A stretch of 27,522 nt of DNA from Candidatus Omnitrophota bacterium (GCA_016206635.1 JACQRF010000127.1:1-27522); one strand, 5' to 3'; numbered from the stretch's first letter, positions 6,780 to 14,157 are shown. The notes: generated by a model from the letters alone, not told the origin. Translations and numbers: made by a program.

Positions 6780-7585
6780 CCGCGCCACTCTGGTCGTCCT
6801 GGCCGGCCCTCCAGCGGCGCGTGGCGGCCGCGGATCGCCTGCTGGTATTCCTCGATTATGACGGCACGCTGACCCCGATCGCGGATCATCCCTCCCGGGC
6901 GCGGCTCTCCGCATCGCTCAGGCGGTTGCTCGAGCGGCTCGCTCGCCGCGCCGATATCCACGTTGCGCTGATCAGCGGCCGGCGGTTGAGCGATCTCAAG
7001 CGGATGACCGGCGTGCCGGGGCTCTGCTATATCGGCAACCATGGGTTGGAGCTGGAGAGCCCCGCCTGCCGGTACGTCAATCCCGGGGCGCAGGCCGCCC
7101 GCCCGCTGCTGCGGCAGATCGCCCGGCGGCTGCGCGCGGCGGTGCGGCCGATCCCGGGGGCCTGGGTCGAGGACAAGGGGCTCACGCTGAGCCTCCATTA
7201 CCGGGCTGTCCTTCCCCAGAAGGCGTTGCTGGTCCGCAATGGGTTCTATGAGGTGCTGGAGCCGTACCTGGTCCAGCGCCGAGTCCATGTCACCACCGGC
7301 AAGCAGGTGCTGGAGGTCCGGCCGCCGGTCCGGTGGACCAAGGGGACGATCGTGGAGTGGTTGCTGGCCCGGTGCCTGGCGTCGGCCGGCGAGGCGTCGG
7401 TGATCCCCATCTATGTGGGCGACGATGACACGGATGAGGAGGCGTTTGCCGCGTTGCAGGACGACGGCATCACGGTAGCGGTCGGGCCCTCGACCCCGCT
7501 GACGCGGGCGCGGTACACGGTCAACACCCCGGCGGACGTGCGCCGGCTGCTGCAGCAGCTGCTGGAGGCGCGCCGGCGGTCATGA
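6776..7585 (+). CDS. otsB: Trehalose-6-phosphate phosphatase
   Basis: 269 residues from ATG 6776, overlapping the otsA stop. HAD-superfamily phosphatase: motif I is VFLDYDGTLTPIADHP (nucleophile and acid/base Asp pair, about residues 27 and 29), motif II lies in HVALISGRRL, the cap region includes GNHGLELESP and VEDKGLTLSLHYR, and motif IV is YVGDDDTDEEAFAAL. It removes the phosphate from the OtsA product to give free trehalose. The length is normal for bacterial OtsB. The downstream gene starts inside its last codons, so OtsA, OtsB and the next two proteins are translationally coupled. Confidence 0.94.
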   Translation: MTAPLWSSWPALQRRVAAADRLLVFLDYDGTLTPIADHPSRARLSASLRRLLERLARRADIHVALISGRRLSDLKRMTGVPGLCYIGNHGLELESPACRYVNPGAQAARPLLRQIARRLRAAVRPIPGAWVEDKGLTLSLHYRAVLPQKALLVRNGFYEVLEPYLVQRRVHVTTGKQVLEVRPPVRWTKGTIVEWLLARCLASAGEASVIPIYVGDDDTDEEAFAALQDDGITVAVGPSTPLTRARYTVNTPADVRRLLQQLLEARRRS

Positions 7586-8244
7586 GCGCCCCGGCGCCGT
7601 TCCAGTTCTCGACGCGGCTGACGCTGCGCGAGGCCACCGGCCTCCAGGCCGTGTCGCTGGGGCAGCTCCTGCGGCACCTCAAGACCGTGCCGGGCTCGGT
7701 CGTGTTCCATCACACGCACCACTACCTGCAGCAGCATCAATCCCTCACCCCGGAACCGCCCAACGATTTCGCCTATTGGGTCACCGAGGTGCTGGGGGAC
7801 AAGGTGTTGGGCGAGCAGCTGGCCAGCGTTGACACGGTGCAGTGCCCCAGCATCCGGGCGCTGCGGGACCAATTGGCGGCGACCCTGGAGCGCGCCCTGC
7901 GGGCCCGCCCCCTCCTCCGGTCCCAGGCGGTGCCGGCGGACGAGGCGTTCCATTTCATCAAGGCCGTCAGCGTGGTCTTGCCGACACCGTACCACGCGGC
8001 GACGCTGCCGGAGTTCCTCGAGGCGTTGCAGGGGGTGACCATTGACAGCCTCTATTTCCACGTCTTCGAGGCCCGGTTGCGGCTGGAACGGGGGAACGAT
8101 TTCGCGCGGTGGTTTGAGGCGCTCGGGGAGCCGGCCCTCGCCCGCAAGGTCGCGGCCCTCGATCCGTATACCCACACGATGGAAGAGCTGCGGCAGACCA
8201 TCGTGACGCTCGTCCGCCGGCGGGTGGGGGAGGGGCATCCCTGA
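7582..8244 (+). CDS. DUF5752-family protein in the trehalose operon
   Basis: 220 residues. The N-terminus FQFSTRLTLREATGLQAVSL, then LGQLLRHLKTVPGSVVFHHT, then PEPPNDFAYWVTEVLGDKVL match what I recall as DUF5752, a soluble alpha-helical family repeatedly found beside trehalose/glycosyltransferase genes. Notable conserved polar residues are the HHTHHYLQQH cluster and the PNDFA-W motif. No signal peptide or membrane helix. It overlaps otsB by 4 nt and treT by 1 nt, so it is made in step with the enzymes. The family has no established biochemical function that I know of; a regulatory or scaffold subunit of TreT or OtsA is inference from position only. Confidence 0.75.
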   Translation: MSAPAPFQFSTRLTLREATGLQAVSLGQLLRHLKTVPGSVVFHHTHHYLQQHQSLTPEPPNDFAYWVTEVLGDKVLGEQLASVDTVQCPSIRALRDQLAATLERALRARPLLRSQAVPADEAFHFIKAVSVVLPTPYHAATLPEFLEALQGVTIDSLYFHVFEARLRLERGNDFARWFEALGEPALARKVAALDPYTHTMEELRQTIVTLVRRRVGEGHP

Positions 8245-9482
8245 TGCTGGCGACCCTCGGCGCCTACGAATCAATTGTCGGGCGCCAGGAGATCGATGAG
8301 CTGCGGTGGCTGGCGGACCAGCTCGCCGGCCGGCGCATCCAGCACGTCAATTCCACGGCGGTCGGCGGCGGCGTGGCGGAAATCTTGACGCGCCTGGTCC
8401 CGCTGTGCCGAGAGCTGGGGTTGGCGACGCGATGGGACGTGATGAAAGGCGACAACGCGTTCTTCGCGGCGACCAAGGCGATCCATAACGCGCTGCACGG
8501 GCGCCCGGCGGCGTTCGCGCGCGCCGAGGCGAGGGCCTTTCTGGAAACAACCGTCCAGAATCTCCGCGCCTTCGCGTGGGACGGCGACGTGGTGTTTATC
8601 CACGACCCCCAGCCGGCCGGGCTCGTGCAGGCGAGGGCCTCCCGCGGCGGCCGATGGATCTGGCGCTGCCACATTGATATCTCGTCGCCGCAGCCGGGCG
8701 TGTGGCGGTTCGTGCAGCGATTCGTGACCCGCTATGACGCCGCGGTGTTCTCTGCGCCGCAGTTCACCCAGCGGCTGCCGATCCGCCAGTTCTTGATCGC
8801 CCCCTCGATCGATCCGCTGAGCGACAAGAACCGCGAGCTGTCGGAGGAGACGATCCGGGACATCGTGCGCCGGTTGGGGATCCCGCGGGACAAGCCGTTG
8901 GTGACCCAGGTGTCCCGGTTCGATCGGCTCAAAGACCCGGTGGGCGTCATCGAGGCGTTTCGGCTGGTGCGCAAGGCGGTGGACTGCCGGCTGCTGCTGG
9001 TCGGCGGCGGCGCCAGCGACGATCCCGAAGGGGCGCAGGTCCTGGCCGAGGTCCGCACGCGCGCGCACGGCGACCCGGATATCGTGGTGCTGGAGCTGCC
9101 GCCGACCAGCCACGTCGAGATCAATGCGATCCAGCGCGTCTCCGATGTCATTGTGCAAAAATCGGTGCGGGAGGGGTTCGGCCTGACGGTCAGCGAGGCG
9201 CTCTGGAAGGCCAAGCCGGTCGTGGCCTCGGCGGTCGGCGGCATCCCGCTGCAGATCGCCCACCGGCACAGCGGGTTGCTCTGCCGCAGCCCCGAGGGGG
9301 CGGCGTTCGCCATCAAGCAGTGCTTGAACAGCCCGAGTTTCGCCAAGCGGCTCGGCGCCAACGGCCGGGCGCACGTCCGGCAGAATTTCCTCCTGACCCG
9401 CCACCTGCGGGACTATCTCCTCCTGATCATGGCCCTCGAGCACGGCGAGGACGTGATCCGCTTGCCGTCACCGCGCGCTTGA
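8244..9482 (+). CDS. treT: TreT-like trehalose synthase (GT4 glycosyltransferase)
   Basis: 412 residues from ATG 8244 (TGATG overlap). The N-terminal part has the TreT signature HVNSTAVGGGVAEILTRLVP, then RWDVMKGDNAFFAATKAIHN, then HDPQPAGLV and WRCHIDISSP. The C-terminal GT-B half has LVTQVSRFDRLKDPVGVIEA, LLVGGGASDDPEGAQVL and the nucleotide-sugar site VREGFGLTVSEALWKAKPVV followed by AVGGIP. TreT joins NDP-glucose and free glucose directly into trehalose, and in some organisms runs the reaction backwards. Its presence beside OtsAB gives two routes to trehalose in one operon. Substrate preference (ADP-, UDP- or GDP-glucose) cannot be read here. No terminator is seen after it, only a GC-rich inverted repeat at 9482-9503. 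Confidence 0.86.
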   Translation: MLATLGAYESIVGRQEIDELRWLADQLAGRRIQHVNSTAVGGGVAEILTRLVPLCRELGLATRWDVMKGDNAFFAATKAIHNALHGRPAAFARAEARAFLETTVQNLRAFAWDGDVVFIHDPQPAGLVQARASRGGRWIWRCHIDISSPQPGVWRFVQRFVTRYDAAVFSAPQFTQRLPIRQFLIAPSIDPLSDKNRELSEETIRDIVRRLGIPRDKPLVTQVSRFDRLKDPVGVIEAFRLVRKAVDCRLLLVGGGASDDPEGAQVLAEVRTRAHGDPDIVVLELPPTSHVEINAIQRVSDVIVQKSVREGFGLTVSEALWKAKPVVASAVGGIPLQIAHRHSGLLCRSPEGAAFAIKQCLNSPSFAKRLGANGRAHVRQNFLLTRHLRDYLLLIMALEHGEDVIRLPSPRA

Positions 9483-9502
9483 CCCGGCTGCGGCGCGCCG
9501 GG

Positions 9503-9508
9503 TAGACT
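9503..9508 (+). promoter_or_regulatory. -10 box six bases before the MFS start (leaderless type)
   Basis: TAGACT (9503-9508) is followed by 6 nt and then ATG 9515, so transcription would begin at or next to the start codon. It overlaps the 3' arm of a 7-bp inverted repeat (ACCCGGC 9482-9488 with GCCGGGT 9497-9503) that could be an operator. No RBS is visible before the ATG. Confidence 0.45.
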
Positions 9509-9514
9509 GCCGGC

Positions 9515-10753
9515 ATGGCGTTCCGCGCGCTGCTCGCCCAGCGGGAGTTCCGTTGGTTGTGGATCGGCCAGATCTTCTCCCAGCTGGGCGACCGGCTGAC
9601 GCAGATGATCTTGATCGCGGTCGTCGGCACGCGGTTCCCCGGATCCACCGTGGCGCTGGCGGGGGTCATGACGTGGACCATTGTGCCGGCCTTCGTCGTC
9701 AGCCCGCTGGCCGGGGCCGCCGTCGATCGGTGGGACCGGCGCCGCATGATGGCGACATCCGACGTGATCCGCAGCGTGTGTGTGCTGGCGCTCCCGATGG
9801 CCGCGCTGCGGCCCTCAATGGCCCCGACCCACCTGCTGATCGTCCTGCTGTTCGCCATCGCCTGTTTCTTCATCCCCGCGCGGCTGGCCTTGATGCCCGC
9901 GCTCGTGCCCCCCCGCGCGCTGGTCGCGGCCAATTCCCTGATGACGACGTCGGGCATGATCGGGGCGACCACCAGCATGTTGTTGGGTGGCTTGCTGGTC
10001 GAGCAGGTCGGCGTGCCGGCCAGCTGCGCGATCGCCGCGGCGGCGTACCTGGCGTCCGCCGGCTGCGTCTTGGCGATCCGCCATCGCGCCCCGCCGGCGG
10101 CCGCCCCGGCGCTCCATCCCGCCGCGTTGTGGCGGGAGATCGTCGAGGGATTCCGCTATTGCTGGCGGCAGGCCCCGGCGCGGTTCGTGCTGAACGTCCT
10201 GTTTCTGTTGATGGCGGCGTCGGGGGCCATCTTCGTGGTGGCCACGGTGATGGTGCAGCAGGCGTTGGGGTCGGTCACGCGGGACCTGGGCGTGTTCAGC
10301 GTCACGCTGGGCGCCGGCCTCTTCCTCGGGACGGTCGGCTACGGGCGATTCGGCGCGCGGTGGGATCGTCGGCGGCTGATCCTCGGGTGCGTGCTGGTGT
10401 GCGGGATCTGTTTGGGGACGTTCACCTGGGGCGTCGGCGTCCAGCGGTCGTGGCTGGCCGGCTGGCTCGTGACCGCGTGTCTCGGGGTCGCGGTGGCGCC
10501 GATCGGGGCCGCGATCAACACGATGATCCACGAGCTGGTGCACGGGCGGTTGCAGGGCCGGGTGTTCAGCGCGATGGGCATCGTCATGAATGCGGCGATG
10601 CTGCTCGGGCTCTGGGTGGCCGGCCTGGCGGCCGAGCGCATCACGCCGGCGCAGACCTTGGTCATCGTCAGCGGCCTCCTGGTGGCCGCGGGGGCGGCGG
10701 GGATCGTCATGCGCGCCCGCCGGTCGTCTTGGCGGGCGCGCCTCATGGTATAA
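9515..10753 (+). CDS. MFS transporter (12 TM)
   Basis: 412 residues, hydrophobic throughout. Features are typical of the drug/siderophore-exporter type of the major facilitator superfamily: N-terminal FRWLWIGQIFSQLGDRLTQM, the loop 2-3 motif AGAAVDRWDRRRMM, PARLALMPALVP, the second-half counterpart GYGRFGARWDRRRLIL, and GRLQGRVFSAMGIVMNAAML. A cytoplasmic linker (about residues 189-215) separates the two six-helix halves. Substrate unknown. The C-terminus ends in a basic tail (RARRSSWRARLMV). The promoter for trxA lies across its stop codon. Confidence 0.85.
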   Translation: MAFRALLAQREFRWLWIGQIFSQLGDRLTQMILIAVVGTRFPGSTVALAGVMTWTIVPAFVVSPLAGAAVDRWDRRRMMATSDVIRSVCVLALPMAALRPSMAPTHLLIVLLFAIACFFIPARLALMPALVPPRALVAANSLMTTSGMIGATTSMLLGGLLVEQVGVPASCAIAAAAYLASAGCVLAIRHRAPPAAAPALHPAALWREIVEGFRYCWRQAPARFVLNVLFLLMAASGAIFVVATVMVQQALGSVTRDLGVFSVTLGAGLFLGTVGYGRFGARWDRRRLILGCVLVCGICLGTFTWGVGVQRSWLAGWLVTACLGVAVAPIGAAINTMIHELVHGRLQGRVFSAMGIVMNAAMLLGLWVAGLAAERITPAQTLVIVSGLLVAAGAAGIVMRARRSSWRARLMV

Positions 10754-10754
10754 T
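10749..10754 (+). promoter_or_regulatory. Consensus -10 six bases before trxA (leaderless type)
   Basis: A perfect TATAAT (10749-10754) overlaps the stop codon of the upstream MFS gene and lies 6 nt before ATG 10761, so the expected transcription start is the A of the ATG. No Shine-Dalgarno sequence lies between them. Confidence 0.65.
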
Positions 10755-10760
10755 GCGCGC

Positions 10761-11090
10761 ATGAGCGCCGCCACGGTGGTCCTCACCACGCAGAATTTCC
10801 AACAGGAAGCGGGCAAGGGCTCCACGCCGATCGTCGTGGATTTCTGGGCCTCCTGGTGCGGCCCGTGCCGCGCCATTGCCCCGGTCTTGGAGGAGCTGGC
10901 GGGGAAGTACGCCGGCAAGGTCCGGATCGGCAAGGTCAACGTCGACGAGCACCAAGAGCTCGCCATCCAGTACGGGGTCCTCAATATTCCCACCCTGGTG
11001 TTCCTCAAGGGGGGGCAGGAAGTGGATCGCGTCGTCGGGGCCGCGCCGAAGTCCCAGCTCGAGACCAAATTCGAGCAGCTGCTGAAGTAA
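10761..11090 (+). CDS. trxA: Thioredoxin
   Basis: 109 residues from ATG 10761; upstream in-frame codons belong to the MFS gene's 3' end in another frame. Redox site WASWCGPCRAIAPVLEELA with C33 and C36, cis-proline in NIPTLVFLKGG, KVNVDEHQELAIQYGV and a C-terminal helix. No signal peptide, so it acts in the cytoplasm as a general disulfide reductant. The start is fixed by the thioredoxin N-terminal pattern (VVLTTQNF, then PIVVDFWA) and by the -10 just upstream. It lies 3 nt before purN. Confidence 0.96.
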   Translation: MSAATVVLTTQNFQQEAGKGSTPIVVDFWASWCGPCRAIAPVLEELAGKYAGKVRIGKVNVDEHQELAIQYGVLNIPTLVFLKGGQEVDRVVGAAPKSQLETKFEQLLK

Positions 11091-11093
11091 GGG

Positions 11094-11732
11094 ATGAGCG
11101 CGCAGCCTTCGGCACGGCGCGCGCCACGGCCGCGCCTGGCGGTGCTGTGTTCGGGGGCCGGGACCAATCTCCAAGCCATCCTCACGGCCATCCGCCGGGG
11201 CCGGCTGCGTGCGCGGGTCGTGCTCGTGGTGAGCGATCGTCCCGAGGCGCCCGCGTTGGTCCGCGCCCGCCGCGCCAGGATTCCCGCCATCGCGCTGCCT
11301 CCCATGGCCTCGTCCTCCCGGGCGGCCTATGACGCCGGACTGGCGCGCGCGATCCGGCGGGCCGGGGCGGCCTGGGTGATCTTGGCCGGCTTCATGCGGA
11401 TCTTGACCCCCGGATTTGTGCGTCGCTTCCGCGGCCGGATCGTGAATGTCCACCCGGCGCTGCTGCCGGCGTTCCCCGGCGCGCGCGCCGTCCGCGACGC
11501 GCTGGCCCACGGCGCGAAGGTCACCGGCGTGACGGTGCATCTCGTCGAGGCGCGCGTGGATCAGGGGCCGATTGTCGCCCAGGCGCCGGTGGCCGTGCGG
11601 CCCGGGGACACCGCCGCGACGCTGCTGGCGCGCCTCCATCGCGTCGAACATCGGCTGTACCCGCAGGCGATTCAATGGGCGGTGGAGGGGCGGTTGCGCG
11701 TCCGGGGCCGCCGCGTGACGCTCCGAGGATGA
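11094..11732 (+). CDS. purN: Phosphoribosylglycinamide formyltransferase
   Basis: 212 residues. GAR transformylase of purine synthesis, transferring a formyl group from 10-formyl-THF. Visible motifs: N-terminal LAVLCSGAGTNLQAIL (phosphate-binding loop), WVILAGFMRILTP, the catalytic NVHPALLPAFPG (Asn and His) and GVTVHLVEARVDQGPIVAQ (catalytic Asp in the VDQG segment). Length normal. The C-terminal ~20 residues are Arg-rich. It follows trxA by 3 nt and precedes enolase by 1 nt, so the three are probably one operon. Confidence 0.93.
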   Translation: MSAQPSARRAPRPRLAVLCSGAGTNLQAILTAIRRGRLRARVVLVVSDRPEAPALVRARRARIPAIALPPMASSSRAAYDAGLARAIRRAGAAWVILAGFMRILTPGFVRRFRGRIVNVHPALLPAFPGARAVRDALAHGAKVTGVTVHLVEARVDQGPIVAQAPVAVRPGDTAATLLARLHRVEHRLYPQAIQWAVEGRLRVRGRRVTLRG

Positions 11733-11733
11733 C

Positions 11734-13080
11734 ATGGCGCCATCGGGACGTATGACGATCGCGCGCGTGACCGCGCGCGAGATCTTGGATTCCCGCGGCA
11801 CGCCGACGGTGGAGGTGGAGGTGACGACGCTCGGCGGCGCGGTCGGCCGCGTGGCGGTGCCCAGCGGCGCCTCCACCGGCAAGCACGAGGCGCTGGAGCT
11901 GCGCGACGGCAATCCCCGGCGCTACGGCGGCAAAGGGGTGCTCAAGGCGGTCCGCCACGTCGAGCGGGTGCTGGGCCCCGCGGTGCGCGGGATGAGCGTG
12001 TTCGATCAGGCGCGGCTCGATGACCGGTTGCGGGCGCTGGACGGCACGGACACCAAGCGCCGGCTCGGGGCCAACGCCATCCTCGGGGTGTCATTGGCCG
12101 CCGCGAAGGCGGCCGCCGCGCAGCTCAACCAACCGCTCTACCGCTACCTTGGCGGGCCGACGGCGGCGCTCCTGCCGGTGCCGCTGATGAACATCATCAA
12201 CGGCGGCCTCCACGCGGACAACTCCCTCGACGTCCAGGAATTCATGATCATGCCGGTGGGGGCCCCGCGATTTGCCGAGGCGCTGCGGATCGGCGCCGAG
12301 GTCTTCCAGGCGCTCAAAACGATCCTCCGCGATCGGCGATTGAGCACGGCCGTCGGCGATGAGGGGGGCTTCGCCCCGACGGTGGCGTCCAACGAGGCGG
12401 CCATCGAGCTGATCCTGGAGGCGATCCGCGCGGCGCGGTATGTGCCGGGCCGGCACGTGCTCCTGGCGCTGGACGTGGCATCGAGCAGCTTCTACCGCGA
12501 CGCGACCCGGCGGTACGAGCTCGGCTTCAAGCTCGGCCCCAACGGCCGGCGCCGGAAGACGGCCGACGAGCTGGTCGCGCTGTACCGCGGCTGGATCGCG
12601 AAATACCCCATTGTCTCGATCGAGGATGGGCTCGCGGAGGAGGATTGGGCCGGCTGGCAGGCGCTGACGCAGGCGCTCGGCGCGAAGATCCAGCTCGTCG
12701 GGGACGATCTCTTCGTGACCAACACGCGGTTGTTCCGCGATGGGATCGCCCGGAAGGTGGCCAACGCGATCCTGATCAAGGTCAATCAGATCGGGACGCT
12801 CACCGAAACGCTCGAGTGCATCCGGCTCGCGAAGCAATCCGGGTACCGCGCGATTATCTCGCACCGCTCCGGGGAGACGGAGGACACGACCATCGCGCAC
12901 CTCGCGGTGGCCACCGGCGTGGGGCAGATCAAGACCGGCTCACTGTCCCGCAGCGAGCGGATCGCCAAATATAACGAGCTGCTGCGGATTGAGGCATCGC
13001 TCGGGCCGCGCGCCCGGTACGCCGGCGGCCTGACGGCCGGCCGGCCTGGCCCAGGACCGCGATGGACGCCGCGGCGCTGA
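11734..13080 (+). CDS. eno: Enolase
   Basis: 448 residues from ATG 11734 (GAGG at 11725-11728); an alternative ATG at 11752 gives a more usual N-terminus (MTIARVTAREILDSRG). It converts 2-phosphoglycerate to phosphoenolpyruvate. Family residues are all present: VPSGASTGKHEALELRD (mobile loop), GANAILGVSLA, MNIINGGLHADN, GDEGGFAPTV, ALDVASSSFY (metal Asp), SIEDGLAEEDW (metal Glu), LVGDDLFVTN (metal Asp), ILIKVNQIGT (catalytic Lys), SHRSGETEDTTIAH and KTGSLSRSERIAKYNELLRI. The last ~25 residues (AGGLTAGRPGPGPRWTPRR) form a low-complexity tail beyond the usual end; the ftsB gene begins inside it. Confidence 0.96.
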   Translation: MAPSGRMTIARVTAREILDSRGTPTVEVEVTTLGGAVGRVAVPSGASTGKHEALELRDGNPRRYGGKGVLKAVRHVERVLGPAVRGMSVFDQARLDDRLRALDGTDTKRRLGANAILGVSLAAAKAAAAQLNQPLYRYLGGPTAALLPVPLMNIINGGLHADNSLDVQEFMIMPVGAPRFAEALRIGAEVFQALKTILRDRRLSTAVGDEGGFAPTVASNEAAIELILEAIRAARYVPGRHVLLALDVASSSFYRDATRRYELGFKLGPNGRRRKTADELVALYRGWIAKYPIVSIEDGLAEEDWAGWQALTQALGAKIQLVGDDLFVTNTRLFRDGIARKVANAILIKVNQIGTLTETLECIRLAKQSGYRAIISHRSGETEDTTIAHLAVATGVGQIKTGSLSRSERIAKYNELLRIEASLGPRARYAGGLTAGRPGPGPRWTPRR

Positions 13081-13382
13081 TCCCCGCGGGCCTGCGCCGG
13101 CGGTGGCGATGGGCGGCCGCCGCCGGCCTCGGCCTGCTGTTCCTCCCGGGGGCGTGGCGCGCCTACGAGGTGCGGCATCGGGCCGCCCGGCTCGATGCGG
13201 AGATCGCCGCCCTCGATGCGGAGAACCAGCGCCTGCTGGCCGAGATGCAACGTCTCCAGTCCGACCCGACCTACATCGAGCGGGTCGCCCGCCGGAAACT
13301 CGGCCGGACGCGCAAGGGGGAAGTGATCTACAAAGTCGGCCCGCCCCCGTCCGACGCCCCGGCCTCCTCGAAAACTCCCTAG
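13062..13382 (+). CDS. FtsB/DivIC-like septum formation initiator
   Basis: 106 residues, overlapping the end of eno by 19 nt; the enolase/FtsB neighbourhood is common in bacteria. A basic N-terminus precedes one membrane helix (about 18-32). Then comes a coiled coil (about 38-68, RHRAARLDAEIAALDAENQR, then LLAEMQRLQ), followed by SDPTYIERVARRKLGRTRKGEVIYKV, the conserved C-terminal signature of the family. The protein would link FtsL and FtsQ at the divisome with its coiled coil in the periplasm. The short Pro/Ser tail is not conserved. The FtsB versus DivIC distinction is not possible from sequence alone. Confidence 0.85.
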   Translation: MDAAALIPAGLRRRWRWAAAAGLGLLFLPGAWRAYEVRHRAARLDAEIAALDAENQRLLAEMQRLQSDPTYIERVARRKLGRTRKGEVIYKVGPPPSDAPASSKTP

Positions 13383-13400
13383 GCGCGCCCTCGCCGCGCG

Positions 13401-13409
13401 TGGTACAAT
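13401..13409 (+). promoter_or_regulatory. Extended -10 promoter of the split initiator tRNA
   Basis: TGGTACAAT: TACAAT hexamer (13404-13409) with the TGn extension. The expected start near 13416 leaves a leader of about 15 nt before tRNA base 1 (13431). This is the only promoter visible for the tRNA, the intron and its endonuclease gene. Confidence 0.6.
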
Positions 13410-13464
13410 CCCCCCTGAGCTATCCATCATTGCGGGGTGGAGCAGCCCGGTAGCTCGTCAGGCT

Positions 13465-14102
13465 TGGAACATGGACACCAAGCTCAAAGCAGATATCGCG
13501 GAATCAGCCGTTGTCACGGAATTGCTCAAACGGGGATTCCGGGTGCTGAAGCCGGTCGGGGATCGTCTCCCGTACGATTTGGCCCTGGACCTCGGTGAGC
13601 GGCTCTGCCGTCTCCAAGTGAAAGCCGCGTGGTTCGATCGCAAGAAGGAACTCTACGCGGTGGATGCCCGTCGGACGAAGACGAATCGGCGGGTGATGCG
13701 GCGGGCGAAGTACGACGATGGAGATTTCGATTTCGCGATCTTGTATCTCGAAGACCGGCAGGCGTATTACGTGATGCCGAGCAATGTCTTCAACGACTAT
13801 GGCAGTACCATCAGCCTTATCGAGGGAGACAAGCGGCAGCGGAAGCCGCGGTCAGCGGATTATCGAGAGCGGTGGGATTTGGTGTCCATCTGGGCCGCTC
13901 AGCCGGCAACGGCTGAGGCAACACCCGTCAAATTCGGGGAACCCTTCGCTGGGAATCCCGAGCCAAGCCCTGCGATAGATTGACGCAGGGAAGGTGTAGA
14001 GACTAGACGGCGGGCATCCGTCAGAGGGAGTGGCGGATGAAGGGATAGTCCAGACCACACACTGCGGCCGGTGCCGCAGGCGGCGAAAGCCGACGTGGTA
14101 TG
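13465..14102 (+). mobile_element. Group I intron (IC3-like) in the initiator tRNA anticodon loop
   Basis: 638 nt. P1: exon/intron bases 13461-13468 (GGCTTGGA) pair with 13889-13896 (TCTGGGCC), putting the required U-G wobble at the 5' splice site (T13464 with G13893). P2: CTCAGCC/GGCTGAG (13898-13904, 13911-13917). P3: CCGTC (13925) with GACGG (14006). P/Q core AAATTCGGGGAA (13930-13941) and AATCCCGAGCC (from 13954) are near-identical in form to the cyanobacterial tRNA-Leu intron. P6: CCCTGCG/CGCAGGG (13968-13974, 13984-13990). P7: GACTA (14001) with TAGTC (14046). P8: CATCCG/CGGATG. P9-region hairpins include a GAAA tetraloop (about 14081-14092). The intron ends in the obligatory G (14102). 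The endonuclease ORF occupies the P1 loop. Confidence 0.92.
13471..13983 (+). CDS. Intron-encoded PD-(D/E)XK homing endonuclease (I-SspI-like)
   Basis: 170 residues, starting 7 nt into the intron, so it can be translated only from unspliced RNA. The N-terminal half matches the PD-(D/E)XK homing endonucleases known from tRNA-fMet introns: an N-terminal helix with E11 (KLKADIAESAVVTELLKRGF), then PYDLALDL (D36), then RLCRLQVKAAW (Q49 and K51 in the usual E-x-K place). A basic mid-region (KTNRRVMRRAKY) could contact DNA; WDLVSIW closes the conserved domain. The last ~30 residues (from about residue 140) are encoded by the ribozyme's P1 3' strand and P2-P6 core, so their sequence is dictated by RNA structure. 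Base composition is visibly less GC-rich than the neighbours, fitting transfer. No clear RBS. The expected target is the intron-less tRNA-fMet gene. Confidence 0.85.
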   Translation: MDTKLKADIAESAVVTELLKRGFRVLKPVGDRLPYDLALDLGERLCRLQVKAAWFDRKKELYAVDARRTKTNRRVMRRAKYDDGDFDFAILYLEDRQAYYVMPSNVFNDYGSTISLIEGDKRQRKPRSADYRERWDLVSIWAAQPATAEATPVKFGEPFAGNPEPSPAID

Positions 14103-14157
14103 CATAACCTGAAGGTCGGACGTTCAAATCGTCCCCCCGCTATGTCACGGTAGGTAG

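Larger units (their letters stand above)
13431..14142 (+). tRNA. Initiator tRNA-fMet (CAT), interrupted by a group I intron
   Basis: Exon 1 is 13431-13464 and exon 2 is 14103-14142; joined they give a 74-nt tRNA with A73 as discriminator and no encoded CCA. D stem GAGC/GCTC with loop AGCCCGGTA, anticodon stem TCAGG/CCTGA with loop CTCATAA (anticodon CAT), T stem GGACG/CGTCC. Initiator hallmarks: base 1 (T) and base 72 (T) do not pair, and pair 11-24 is A-T (purine-pyrimidine). The anticodon stem ends AGG/CCT, so only two of the usual three G-C pairs are present. The intron splits the anticodon loop between T33 and C34, so no functional tRNA exists before splicing. Confidence 0.93.

Noticed and set aside
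11734..13080. Enolase C-terminal tail as a possible frameshift
   Set aside because: The low-complexity tail is in frame after an intact conserved core, and the FtsB-like gene starts inside it with its own start codon, so an ordinary gene overlap explains it.
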